Part shown: positions 1 to 6,170 of the stretch, in pieces
Numbering within the stretch: the first letter of the stretch is position 1
How the letters are laid out: every line of letters begins with the position of its first letter
NCBI GenBank assembly: GCA_002388885.1
Contig: DGNI01000034.1
Span: forward strand, 166 to 6,335
Length of the DNA stretch: 6,170 nucleotides
Source of the DNA: Parvularculaceae bacterium UBA4496
Lineage (GTDB): Bacteria; Pseudomonadota; Alphaproteobacteria; Caulobacterales; Parvularculaceae
Direction of reading: 5' to 3'
Position numbers and translations under genes: made by a program
Notes under the pieces: model-generated
Told to the model about the DNA's origin: nothing
The model's input: the letters and a program-made list of their open reading frames with translations, nothing else
Databases searched by the model: none

Positions 1-1231
<1,231 letters not shown>

Positions 1232-1237
1232 CTTTTT

Positions 1238-1241
1238 CTCC
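1238..1241 (-). promoter_or_regulatory. Ribosome-binding site of acs
   Basis: GGAG read on the minus strand, six bases before the ATG at 1231. It fixes the acs start. Confidence 0.6.
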
Positions 1242-1265
1242 GGCGTTTCCGGGAAAAAGTATGCG

Positions 1266-1295
1266 ATTGTATGGAGCGGCGTAAAGGGGCGGCAA
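1266..1295 (-). promoter_or_regulatory. Candidate sigma70-type promoter of acs
   Basis: On the minus strand TTGCCG (1295-1290) is followed after 18 bases by TACAAT (1271-1266), which matches five of six bases of the -10 consensus. Transcription would start near 1259 and leave a leader of about 28 bases before acs. Read by eye; other promoters further upstream are possible. Confidence 0.45.
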
Positions 1296-1305
1296 GTTGT
1301 CCGCC
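1288..1305. repeat. Inverted repeat over the acs -35 region
   Basis: GGCGG and CCGCC arms separated by eight bases. The left arm and spacer cover the proposed -35 hexamer (1290-1295), so the repeat could be an operator for a regulator of acs. No T-run follows the arms directly on either strand, so it is a poor candidate for a terminator of the upstream carboxypeptidase gene. Confidence 0.35.
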
Positions 1306-1330
1306 GTAATCAGCTCGAAGGGGCGTTTTT

Positions 1331-2752
1331 TTATCTGACGGTCTGTTTCATCACGCCGCCAGCGGGAGCGCCCCCGCCGTCCGATACGACAAAGCAGGAA
1401 AATTTCCTGTCTTTCAGCGTTTCGCACGCCGCCGCAGCGTCAATTTCCGAGAGTTTTGTCACGCGCGCGCGATAGAGCATCGTGCCGTCTTCGCGGGGCG
1501 TCGGCAGCACCGCCATGGCGTTGACGTTAAGGCCGACTTTGCGAACGGCTTTGTCCAACTCTTTTTGCGCCATTTCTTTTGTCGAATAGGCGCCGATCTG
1601 GATGCTCCAGCCAAATTCACCGACTGCCTCGGTATCGCCTTCGCCGACAAAGCCCGGTTCCGTCGGGTAGATCGACGCAAGCTTTGTGCGTTCGAATTCA
1701 TTAAAGTCATCGGTTTCAGCAAGCGCGATCAATGTTCCAATACTGTCGCCGCCAGGCGCTTCCTGCGCGACGTCACCCGCTTCTATCGTCGCTGCGGCGG
1801 TCATGATCTCTCCGCGCAGCGATTCGTTGGATGCAATCGTCGGCGCCGCGTTATTCTTCGCGGCCATCGCAGCCACGAGCGTCGGCTTGAGCCGCGGGCT
1901 TGGCTTATTGCGGTGCAGGGCGGCGATCAGCGTCGGCTTTTTCTCGATTTCAGCGAATGCGTCATCGAGAATTTTGCGCATATGTGCGTCGCGCGTTCTC
2001 GATGAGCGACCGCCAAGCACGACGCCGATCAGGCGATTGCCGTCGCGCGCGGCAGTGGTGGTGAGGTTAAAGCCGGAACGGCGCGTATATCCGGTTTTCA
2101 GACCGTCAGCGCCGTCAAAGGTTTTTACCAGCGCGTTATGCGTGCGGTAGGTGCGACCGTCCCATGTAAAACTCTCGTCCGCGAAATAATGAAAATACTG
2201 CGGGAAGTCCTGAACCACCCGGCGGCCGAGCGTCGCCATGTCCTTGGCGGTTGTCACCTGCTTGGAGTTTGGAAGGCCGGAGGCGTTGCGAAAGGTCGTG
2301 CGGTACATGCCGAGCGTGCGCGCCTTTGACGTCATCTCCTGGGCGAAGCGCCATTCAGATCCTGCAAGTTCTTCGGCGACCGCAACGGCGATGTCATTGG
2401 CGGATTTGATCACCAGCGCCTTGATCGCCGTTTCAACTTCAATCGTGGAACCGGATGAGACGCCCAGTTTTGACGGCGGCTGGCCGGCAGCGCGCGCCGA
2501 AACGGTAATCTTGGAATCGAGCTTCAGTTCTCCCGCTTCGAGCGCCTCGAAAAGGAGATAAAGCGTCATCATTTTAGTTAACGATGCGGGATACCGGGTC
2601 CCGTCGGCATAGCGGTCGAACAGCACATCGCCGGAATCGGCGTGCATCACATAGGCCGCATATTTGGAATTGGCCGAAGCCGGCGTCGCTAAAAGGAACG
2701 CGGCGGCCAGGATAAAAGCTACAAACGATACGCTACGAAACGCCATGACCAT
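1331..2752 (-). CDS. D-alanyl-D-alanine carboxypeptidase (peptidase S11) with C-terminal SPOR domain
   Basis: Low-molecular-weight penicillin-binding protein that removes the terminal D-alanine from peptidoglycan pentapeptides in the periplasm. Numbered from the ATG at 2752 (473 residues), there is a hydrophobic signal peptide with a likely cut after Ala27 (ASA|NS). The three catalytic motifs of the S11 family follow: SLTK (57-60, nucleophile Ser57), SAN (117-119) and KTG (219-221). A proline/alanine-rich linker runs from about 270 to 375, and a SPOR domain beginning FGWSIQIGAY occupies about 380-460. SPOR domains bind denuded septal glycan, which points to the division site. I chose the ATG at 2752 because GAGG lies nine bases before it and the signal peptide then starts directly. 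An upstream in-frame TTG (2788) and the ATG at 2746 are alternatives. No clear terminator follows. This PBP-SPOR fusion is typical of alphaproteobacteria; it is dacA/dacC-like. Confidence 0.95.
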   Translation of the reverse strand: MVMAFRSVSFVAFILAAAFLLATPASANSKYAAYVMHADSGDVLFDRYADGTRYPASLTKMMTLYLLFEALEAGELKLDSKITVSARAAGQPPSKLGVSSGSTIEVETAIKALVIKSANDIAVAVAEELAGSEWRFAQEMTSKARTLGMYRTTFRNASGLPNSKQVTTAKDMATLGRRVVQDFPQYFHYFADESFTWDGRTYRTHNALVKTFDGADGLKTGYTRRSGFNLTTTAARDGNRLIGVVLGGRSSRTRDAHMRKILDDAFAEIEKKPTLIAALHRNKPSPRLKPTLVAAMAAKNNAAPTIASNESLRGEIMTAAATIEAGDVAQEAPGGDSIGTLIALAETDDFNEFERTKLASIYPTEPGFVGEGDTEAVGEFGWSIQIGAYSTKEMAQKELDKAVRKVGLNVNAMAVLPTPREDGTMLYRARVTKLSEIDAAAACETLKDRKFSCFVVSDGGGAPAGGVMKQTVR

Positions 2753-2989
2753 GTAAGCGAGCCTCGCCCATTCGTTAATACTTATCAATATACGAGAGAC
2801 GCCGCCCCCCGGAAATCAGCGTTTTTTTTCGCCCAATCCCGCTCCAAGACGCGCCGCCCGGCCATTTCTGGCCTGCTTGTCCTGTATGGGAGCAAACGCC
2901 GTGCCGCAGATCGCGCGACGCCCGGATCATGAGCGATCACGGTAAATGGAGCGTTAACGAAGCCTTTACGAATCTGGCTGAAATAAAAA

Positions 2990-3004
2990 TTGTGCAACGC
3001 ACAA
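2990..3004. promoter_or_regulatory. Upstream TGC-N3-GCA dyad, candidate PhaR operator
   Basis: Perfect inverted repeat TTGTGC-AAC-GCACAA. It ends nine bases before the phasin -35. Its TGC-N3-GCA core matches the TGC-rich dyads bound by PhaR, the repressor that senses polyhydroxybutyrate in Paracoccus and Rhodobacter. Assignment to PhaR is inference. Confidence 0.5.
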
Positions 3005-3013
3005 AAAAAGTTC

Positions 3014-3042
3014 TTGACGCGGGGCCGAGGCATCCATATGTT
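3014..3042 (+). promoter_or_regulatory. Sigma70-type promoter of the phasin gene
   Basis: TTGACG (3014-3019), a 17-base spacer, then TATGTT (3037-3042). Spacing is ideal and the -35 is five of six. The start would fall near 3049, giving a leader of about 75 bases. One dyad lies just upstream and the second overlaps the -10 and the start. Confidence 0.6.
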
Positions 3043-3053
3043 GCATTGCACAA
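3039..3053. promoter_or_regulatory. Second TGC-N3-GCA dyad overlapping the phasin -10 and start site
   Basis: Reads TTGTGC-AAT-GCAACA on the minus strand, a close copy of the dyad at 2990-3004 (12 of 15 bases in common). The two centres are 49 bp apart. Its position over the -10 and the expected transcription start fits a repressor site. Confidence 0.5.
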
Positions 3054-3059
3054 AAGACG

Positions 3060-3074
3060 TTCTGACAGACAGAA
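3060..3074 (+). repeat. Small inverted repeat in the phasin leader
   Basis: TTCTG and CAGAA arms with a five-base loop, just after the predicted transcript start. It would form a weak hairpin near the 5' end of the mRNA. Function unknown; it may stabilise the transcript or be chance. Confidence 0.3.
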
Positions 3075-3095
3075 TGTAATTGAATCAAGCTTTTA

Positions 3096-3109
3096 GCGAT
3101 TAGAATCGC
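3096..3109 (+). repeat. Palindrome directly before the phasin ribosome-binding site
   Basis: GCGATT-AG-AATCGC, a perfect inverted repeat ending one base before the AGGGAG ribosome-binding site. In RNA it would form a short stem with a small loop next to the site, so it could tune translation or protect the mRNA. Confidence 0.35.
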
Positions 3110-3110
3110 A

Positions 3111-3116
3111 AGGGAG
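3111..3116 (+). promoter_or_regulatory. Strong ribosome-binding site of the phasin gene
   Basis: AGGGAG with an A-rich seven-base spacer before the ATG at 3124. It is the strongest ribosome-binding site in the window and fits a gene expressed at high level. Confidence 0.7.
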
Positions 3117-3123
3117 TTAAAAA

Positions 3124-3567
3124 ATGGCCGCTACCAAGAAAACCGCGACCGCCGCCGACGTCTTTGATTTCAAGGCTTTCAGCCCGGAATCATTCAAGGA
3201 TGGCTACGAAAAATTTGCCGAAGGCCTCAACACCTTCGCCGATTTCCAGAAAGAATCGCTTGAGGCTGTCATGGCTTCGGCTGGCGCTTTCGCCAAAGGC
3301 GTTGAAAAGCTGACCGCCGAGCAGACGGCATTCTCGAAAGCCGCTTTCGAAGACACCGTCGCCAACGCCAAAGCGGCTGCTGGCTCCAAAACGGTCCAGG
3401 AAGCGATTGAGCTCAACAGCGACTTCGTTCGCACGTCGATCGAGAAAAACCTCGGTCAAATCAACAAAGTAGCTGACATCTGGTCAGAAACCACGAAAGA
3501 CGCCGTAGAGCCGCTTTCGGCCCGTTACAGCGACCTCGTTGAAAAAATTCAGGCTTACCGCCCGTAA
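3124..3567 (+). CDS. phaP: Phasin family protein (polyhydroxyalkanoate granule-associated)
   Basis: Small amphipathic helical protein of 147 residues that coats polyhydroxyalkanoate granules in the cytoplasm and controls their number and size. The sequence is rich in Ala, Lys, Glu and Phe and predicted almost wholly helical. It has no signal peptide. It follows the Phasin_2 pattern: an N-terminal FDFKAFSPESF segment, a central helix with FADFQKESLEAV and SAGAFAKGVEKL, then ELNSDFVRTSIEKNL and a C-terminal EPLSARYSDLVEKI helix. An acidic, lysine-rich Ala/Lys/Thr start precedes the helices. The strong ribosome-binding site and the terminator suggest an abundant single-gene transcript. Two dyads at its promoter fit control by the granule-sensing repressor PhaR. 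Family assignment is firm; binding to polyhydroxybutyrate is inferred, since some phasin-like proteins act outside storage granules. The polyhydroxybutyrate synthase genes are not in the window. Confidence 0.9.
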   Translation: MAATKKTATAADVFDFKAFSPESFKDGYEKFAEGLNTFADFQKESLEAVMASAGAFAKGVEKLTAEQTAFSKAAFEDTVANAKAAAGSKTVQEAIELNSDFVRTSIEKNLGQINKVADIWSETTKDAVEPLSARYSDLVEKIQAYRP

Positions 3568-3591
3568 GTTCTTATCAGTAACTGTTGCGTG

Positions 3592-3623
3592 AAAAGGCCC
3601 GGTGCGTATCGCCGGGCCTTTTT
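3592..3623. terminator. Bidirectional rho-independent terminator between convergent genes
   Basis: Stem GGCCCGG (3596-3602) pairs with CCGGGCC (3612-3618), extended by flanking A-T pairs and followed by five Ts on the plus strand. On the minus strand the same stem is followed by four Ts. It ends the phasin transcript and lies 17 bp past the hydrolase stop, so it probably ends both. Confidence 0.85.
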
Positions 3624-3639
3624 GTATTTGTAGTTGATA

Positions 3640-4689
3640 CTATGAATCAGCAAAGCCTTTTGTTTGCAGCCAACTTTCCAATTCATTCCAATAGCGTCTT
3701 GGCCATTGTCGAGGAAATGCTTTGTTGTGCAGGATCGGCAACGTCACTCGGTTGCTTAAATCGTGTCCGACGTTGGGAAGAGAAAAAACATCTACATCAA
3801 CGCCTTCCCGCGCCAGTTTATTATAAGTTGCGACTGTTTTTTTGGGATCAACAAGGACATCATTTTCACCTTGAAAGACTGCTAGCGGAGCGTTCAACGC
3901 ACGAATATCATCGACCGGGTTGTAATCAAAAATACCCCGATACCACTGCCAATAAGGATGATTTCCATCTCCCAGAGTGAACCAGTGTTTTAGCGTAATG
4001 TACCATCGTTCATCATTGTAAGCCGTCTGTTCATGTTCGTACGCTTCTTTGCTAACCGTGCCGCGCAATACATTATTTCTCATACGCAACAGGCCAATAG
4101 CAGGAGCAGTCGATTCATTAAAACCGGCACTACGCATTTCTGACTCAAGGACCCATTCTTCCTGCTCGGCAGGCGTCGTGGCGGGGGCTCCGATGCCGAC
4201 GATAAACCGATTAATGTCCGATTGTTGTGCGGCCTGAACTGAAATCCACCAACCTTGGCTAATCGCTACAGTTCCAATTCGATCCGCATCGACGCCGGGC
4301 TGTTTTGCGAGCCATTCATAGGCTCCGTTCAGGTCTGAAGCCAAATCCTGGAAAGTCCAATCGCGAAAAGTACCTCCCGAAGCGCCCGTGCCTCGTCGGT
4401 CAAAAACAAGCACGGCGTAACCTGCAGCGGTGAGATTACGAACATGGGCCCTGACAACGCCTATCTCGAGAGCGGGAGAGCCGCCGGACCCGGTCATGAA
4501 CACAATGGCTGGTCTTGGCCGTTCGCCGTCTGCCTTGAATAAAGAGCCTGCTATTTCTACATCGCCAGTCGACCACGTAGCCGGTTCGCTCACAGGCAGC
4601 GGCTTAATATTAGGATACCACATAGCGCCGAGTAGGGCGCTACAAACCAACGCTGACGCCAGAACGAAAAAGAGTAAGAATCTGAACAT
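3640..4689 (-). CDS. Alpha/beta hydrolase with N-terminal signal or anchor segment
   Basis: Putative secreted or membrane-anchored serine hydrolase of 349 residues; the substrate cannot be told from sequence. Residues 4-24 form a hydrophobic segment after a single Arg, either a signal peptide or an anchor; Cys16 does not sit in a good lipobox. The alpha/beta hydrolase landmarks are in order: the oxyanion-side TGSGGS loop (66-71), FDRRGTGASGG (96-106), the nucleophile elbow AISQG with Ser144, a tryptophan-rich insert or cap (about 170-255), the acid in QGENDVLVDP (Asp277) and the histidine in NVGHD (His309). Relatives usually read GISQGGW; here the elbow reads AISQGWW. The start is supported by AAGG seven bases upstream. 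The gene converges on the phasin and diverges from clpS. Its GC content, about 50% by eye with stretches near 43%, is clearly below that of acs, which suggests transfer. Esterase, peptidase or thioesterase activity are all possible. Confidence 0.85.
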   Translation of the reverse strand: MFRFLLFFVLASALVCSALLGAMWYPNIKPLPVSEPATWSTGDVEIAGSLFKADGERPRPAIVFMTGSGGSPALEIGVVRAHVRNLTAAGYAVLVFDRRGTGASGGTFRDWTFQDLASDLNGAYEWLAKQPGVDADRIGTVAISQGWWISVQAAQQSDINRFIVGIGAPATTPAEQEEWVLESEMRSAGFNESTAPAIGLLRMRNNVLRGTVSKEAYEHEQTAYNDERWYITLKHWFTLGDGNHPYWQWYRGIFDYNPVDDIRALNAPLAVFQGENDVLVDPKKTVATYNKLAREGVDVDVFSLPNVGHDLSNRVTLPILHNKAFPRQWPRRYWNELESWLQTKGFADS

Positions 4690-4723
4690 GATACGGCCTT
4701 ATTATTACGAATGAGAGTAAGTA

Positions 4724-4752
4724 ATTATTTATCCAGAATCGCGATGTGGCAA
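4724..4752 (-). promoter_or_regulatory. Sigma70-type promoter of the hydrolase gene
   Basis: On the minus strand TTGCCA (4752-4747), a 17-base spacer and AATAAT (4729-4724); each hexamer matches five of six consensus bases. The start would lie near 4717, leaving a leader of about 28 bases before the ATG at 4689. Confidence 0.55.
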
Positions 4753-4806
4753 TAGGAAATGTTAAGATTAGCTCGCCTGCAATCCGCTAAGAGTCAGAGA
4801 AGTGAA

Positions 4807-4929
4807 ATGAGCTTTTCGAGCTTTAGGAATTTTATGAAGTTACTGAATTATGATGGTGATTCTGTCTTGAATGAATTTGATCCTTACGTGATGAGGACAA
4901 TTCGAGCATTGCGACGGGTATTTAGGTGA
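4807..4929 (+). CDS. Candidate small ORF (40 codons) ending in the clpS ribosome-binding site
   Basis: ATG at 4807 reads 40 residues to a TGA at 4927-4929, and an in-frame ATG at 4759 would give 56 residues. The peptide begins [19 protein letters not shown], has an acidic middle (LNEFDPY) and a basic end ([11 protein letters not shown]). I recognise no family. Only a weak purine-rich stretch (AGAGAAG) precedes the ATG at 4807. What makes it notable is placement: its last codon and stop form the AGGTGA that is the only good ribosome-binding site for clpS, so its translation could couple to clpS or regulate it. It may equally be a chance frame or the remnant of a gene broken when the AT-rich block arrived. 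Confidence 0.25.
   Translation: MSFSSFRNFMKLLNYDGDSVLNEFDPYVMRTIRALRRVFR
4924..4929 (+). promoter_or_regulatory. Ribosome-binding site upstream of clpS that bears on its start
   Basis: AGGTGA lies seven bases before an in-frame TTG (4937) but 16 bases before the ATG at 4946. Spacing favours TTG, codon preference and the usual protein start favour ATG. A GGTA at 4931-4934 is a weaker site for the ATG. Confidence 0.45.
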
Positions 4930-4945
4930 CGGTACATTGATACAA

Positions 4946-5278
4946 ATGACGGAAAACGACCACGATAGTGATAAAGGCCCCGGACAAGGTGTTGGCGTCG
5001 TCACCAAGACGTCGCCCAAGACCAAACGCCCGTCGCTCTATAAGGTGTTGCTCCTGAACGATGACTACACGCCGCAGGAATTCGTGGTGTGGCTCTTACA
5101 GGCCGTATTCAAAAAAGACCCCGAAGAAGCGGTGCGGATTATGATGCATGTTCATCAAAGCGGGATCGGCGTCTGCGGCGTTTACACTTACGAAATCGCA
5201 GAAACCAAAGTTGCGCAGGTGATGGAGTTGTCGCGGCGAAACCAGCATCCGCTGCAATGTACGATGGAACGGGAGTAA
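4946..5278 (+). CDS. clpS: ATP-dependent Clp protease adaptor ClpS
   Basis: Cytoplasmic adaptor that binds proteins with N-end-rule destabilising first residues and delivers them to ClpAP. It has 110 residues from the ATG at 4946, or 113 from the TTG at 4937. After a flexible acidic/glycine start comes the core: [14 protein letters not shown] with the substrate-anchoring Asn and Asp residues, the [13 protein letters not shown] segment with the pocket histidine, YTYEIAETK, and the C-terminal [10 protein letters not shown] typical of the family. One oddity is Gln in place of the highly conserved Met after the TP of NDDYTP, at the position that gates side-chain size in the Escherichia coli protein (Met40). 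The following helix ([14 protein letters not shown]) also departs from the usual pattern. The gene ends three bases before clpA, whose ribosome-binding site lies inside clpS, so the two are one operon. Identification is secure; altered specificity is inference. Confidence 0.95.
   Translation: MTENDHDSDKGPGQGVGVVTKTSPKTKRPSLYKVLLLNDDYTPQEFVVWLLQAVFKKDPEEAVRIMMHVHQSGIGVCGVYTYEIAETKVAQVMELSRRNQHPLQCTMERE
5271..5275 (+). promoter_or_regulatory. Ribosome-binding site of clpA inside the end of clpS
   Basis: GGGAG in the last clpS codons, six bases before a GTG at 5282. It decides the clpA start and implies translational coupling of adaptor and unfoldase. Confidence 0.7.
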
Positions 5279-5281
5279 CCA

Positions 5282-6170
5282 GTGGCGTCCTTCAGTAGAA
5301 ATCTCGACGAAGCCCTGCATCGCGCCATCGCTCTTGCGACCGAGCGCGAACACGAGCTTGCAACGCTCGAACATCTGTTGCTGGCGCTGACCGACGACCG
5401 CGATGCTGCGGCGGTGATGCGCGCCTGCAATGTCGATGTCGACCTGCTTCGCCGCCAGCTTTACGAATTCATCGAAAACGAACTCGCGAATCTGTCGCTC
5501 GAAAACGGCGAGCAAGCAAAGCCGACAGCGAGTTTCCAGCGCGTGATCCAGCGCGCGGTCATTCATGTTCAGTCATCGGGCAGGGAAGAAGTCACCGGCG
5601 CGAATGTTCTCGTCGCCCTGTTTGCCGAACGTGAATCGCACGCCGCGCATTTCCTGCAGGCGCAGGATATGAGCCGGTTCGACGCCGTAAACTACATTTC
5701 TCACGGCATTGCCAAGCGCAATGGAGAGAGCCAGCCGCGCACGCCGCGCGGCGTGTCGGAAGAGCCTGAGACAGCGCAAGGAAAGCCGGAAAGCGCGCTT
5801 GAATCTTACTGCGTCGATCTCAACGCCAAGGCGCGGGCCGGCAAGATCGATCCGCTGATCGGCCGTGAAGCCGAGGTGGAACGCTCGATCCAGGTGCTGT
5901 GCCGCCGCCGCAAGAACAATCCGTTGCTGGTGGGCGATCCGGGTGTCGGCAAGACGGCGATCGCCGAGGGTCTCGCGCGGCAAATCGTCGATGAAGACGT
6001 GCCGGAGGTTTTGGCGAAGTCGACGATTTACGCCCTCGACATGGGCGCGCTGCTTGCCGGTACGCGTTACCGCGGTGACTTTGAGGAACGCATCAAGGCG
6101 GTCTTGAAAGAACTTGAAGACCACGAAGACGCGATCTTGTTCATCGATGAAATTCACACGGTGATCGGCG
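5282..6170 (+). CDS. clpA: ATP-dependent Clp protease ATP-binding subunit ClpA, N-terminal 296 codons, cut by window edge
   Basis: AAA+ unfoldase that forms a hexamer, unfolds substrates and threads them into ClpP. From the GTG at 5282 the frame stays open to the right edge. Residues about 1-145 are the double Clp_N repeat that docks Clp[21 protein letters not shown] is the first repeat start, and [17 protein letters not shown] opens the second. A charged linker (about 150-180) follows, then the first AAA+ module with [17 protein letters not shown], Walker A GDPGVGKT (218-225), the pore-loop region [13 protein letters not shown] and Walker B ILFIDE with Asp289-Glu290. Family members are about 750-790 residues, so the rest of the first ATPase module and the second lie beyond the window. 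The SYCVDLN segment and the ClpS neighbour separate it from ClpB and ClpC. Reading frame and motifs look intact; the GTG start is supported by GGGAG. Confidence 0.96.
   Translation, partial: MASFSRNLDEALHRAIALATEREHELATLEHLLLALTDDRDAAAVMRACNVDVDLLRRQLYEFIENELANLSLENGEQAKPTASFQRVIQRAVIHVQSSGREEVTGANVLVALFAERESHAAHFLQAQDMSRFDAVNYISHGIAKRNGESQPRTPRGVSEEPETAQGKPESALESYCVDLNAKARAGKIDPLIGREAEVERSIQVLCRRRKNNPLLVGDPGVGKTAIAEGLARQIVDEDVPEVLAKSTIYALDMGALLAGTRYRGDFEERIKAVLKELEDHEDAILFIDEIHTVIG

Larger units (their letters stand above)
2753..3123. other. Divergent intergenic control region between carboxypeptidase and phasin genes
   Basis: 371 bp without a convincing gene. The left part should hold the carboxypeptidase promoter: on the minus strand a TATATT-like -10 lies near 2790, but no good -35 is visible. 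The middle holds a small GGCCA-N4-TGGCC inverted repeat (2860-2873) with no T-run. The right part holds the phasin promoter, two dyads and two leader hairpins, listed separately. A 55-codon ORF (2929-3096, plus) and an 88-codon ORF (2785-3051, minus) cross this region, but both run through the promoter and resemble nothing I know. Confidence 0.7.
4690..4945. other. AT-rich gap between hydrolase and clpS
   Basis: About 256 bp at roughly 32-43% GC by eye (for example 4801-4860 is 19 of 60), far below the neighbouring genes. It holds the hydrolase promoter, a candidate small ORF and the clpS ribosome-binding site. No transposase, tRNA end or clear terminal repeats are visible. I could not find a confident clpS promoter here. 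Confidence 0.6.

Noticed and set aside
1281..1333. Possible terminator after the carboxypeptidase gene (GGCGG/CCGCC repeat and a T-run)
   Set aside because: The T-run lies on the plus strand about 20 bases beyond the repeat. On the minus strand, where termination would be needed, no T-run follows the stem.
1565..2561. Several plus-strand frames within the carboxypeptidase gene
   Set aside because: They are antisense to a gene with all three catalytic motifs and have no homology signs or ribosome-binding sites.
2860..2873. GGCCA-TTTC-TGGCC inverted repeat as a terminator or operator
   Set aside because: Only five base pairs in GC-rich DNA, no T-run, and no link to a promoter element; likely chance.
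2785..3051. 88-codon minus-strand frame upstream of the carboxypeptidase
   Set aside because: It runs through the phasin promoter and dyads, has no recognisable domain and overlaps the carboxypeptidase control region.
2929..3096. 55-codon plus-strand frame before the phasin
   Set aside because: It spans the -35, -10 and both dyads, has no ribosome-binding site, and would not be on the predicted phasin transcript.
3585..3980. 131-codon plus-strand frame after the phasin
   Set aside because: It starts inside the terminator and is antisense to the hydrolase gene.
5096..6157. Minus-strand frames opposite clpS and clpA
   Set aside because: Shadows of strongly conserved ClpS and ClpA coding sequence.

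Overview
The window looks like a core-chromosome segment of an alphaproteobacterium, probably of the Hyphomicrobiales (Rhizobiales) type. The evidence is GC-rich coding sequence on both flanks, a penicillin-binding D,D-carboxypeptidase with a C-terminal SPOR domain, a Phasin_2-type granule protein, and a clpS-clpA pair. This placement is inferred from gene families and remembered gene order, not from a marker gene.

Layout, left to right. (1) Position 1 to 1231, minus strand: the N-terminal 410 codons of acetyl-CoA synthetase (acs), cut by the window edge. A promoter sits just upstream, with an inverted repeat over its -35. (2) 1331-2752, minus strand: a secreted D-alanyl-D-alanine carboxypeptidase with a SPOR domain. 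(3) 2753-3123: a 371-bp divergent control region. Its right half holds a good sigma70-type promoter for the phasin, with two TGC-N3-GCA dyads resembling PhaR sites. (4) 3124-3567, plus strand: a phasin, followed by a strong terminator that also works on the other strand. (5) 3640-4689, minus strand: an exported or membrane-anchored alpha/beta hydrolase in lower-GC DNA. (6) 4690-4945: a very AT-rich gap with the hydrolase promoter and a candidate small ORF that ends inside the clpS ribosome-binding site. (7) 4946-5278 clpS and 5282 onward clpA (plus strand, cut by the right edge), a translationally coupled pair.

How the genes fit together. Acs makes acetyl-CoA, the precursor of polyhydroxybutyrate, and the phasin coats polyhydroxybutyrate granules, so two genes touch carbon storage. 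ClpS and ClpA form the N-end-rule adaptor and unfoldase of the ClpAP protease. The carboxypeptidase trims peptidoglycan. Carboxypeptidase-phasin-clpS-clpA is, as I recall, a common neighbourhood in this order of bacteria; the hydrolase block looks like a later insertion between phasin and clpS.

I found no wholly new system. The points most worth checking are the paired dyads at the phasin promoter, a Met-to-Gln change at the ClpS specificity gatekeeper, and the AT-rich hydrolase/small-ORF insertion. There are no tRNA or rRNA genes, CRISPR arrays or transposase genes that I can see.
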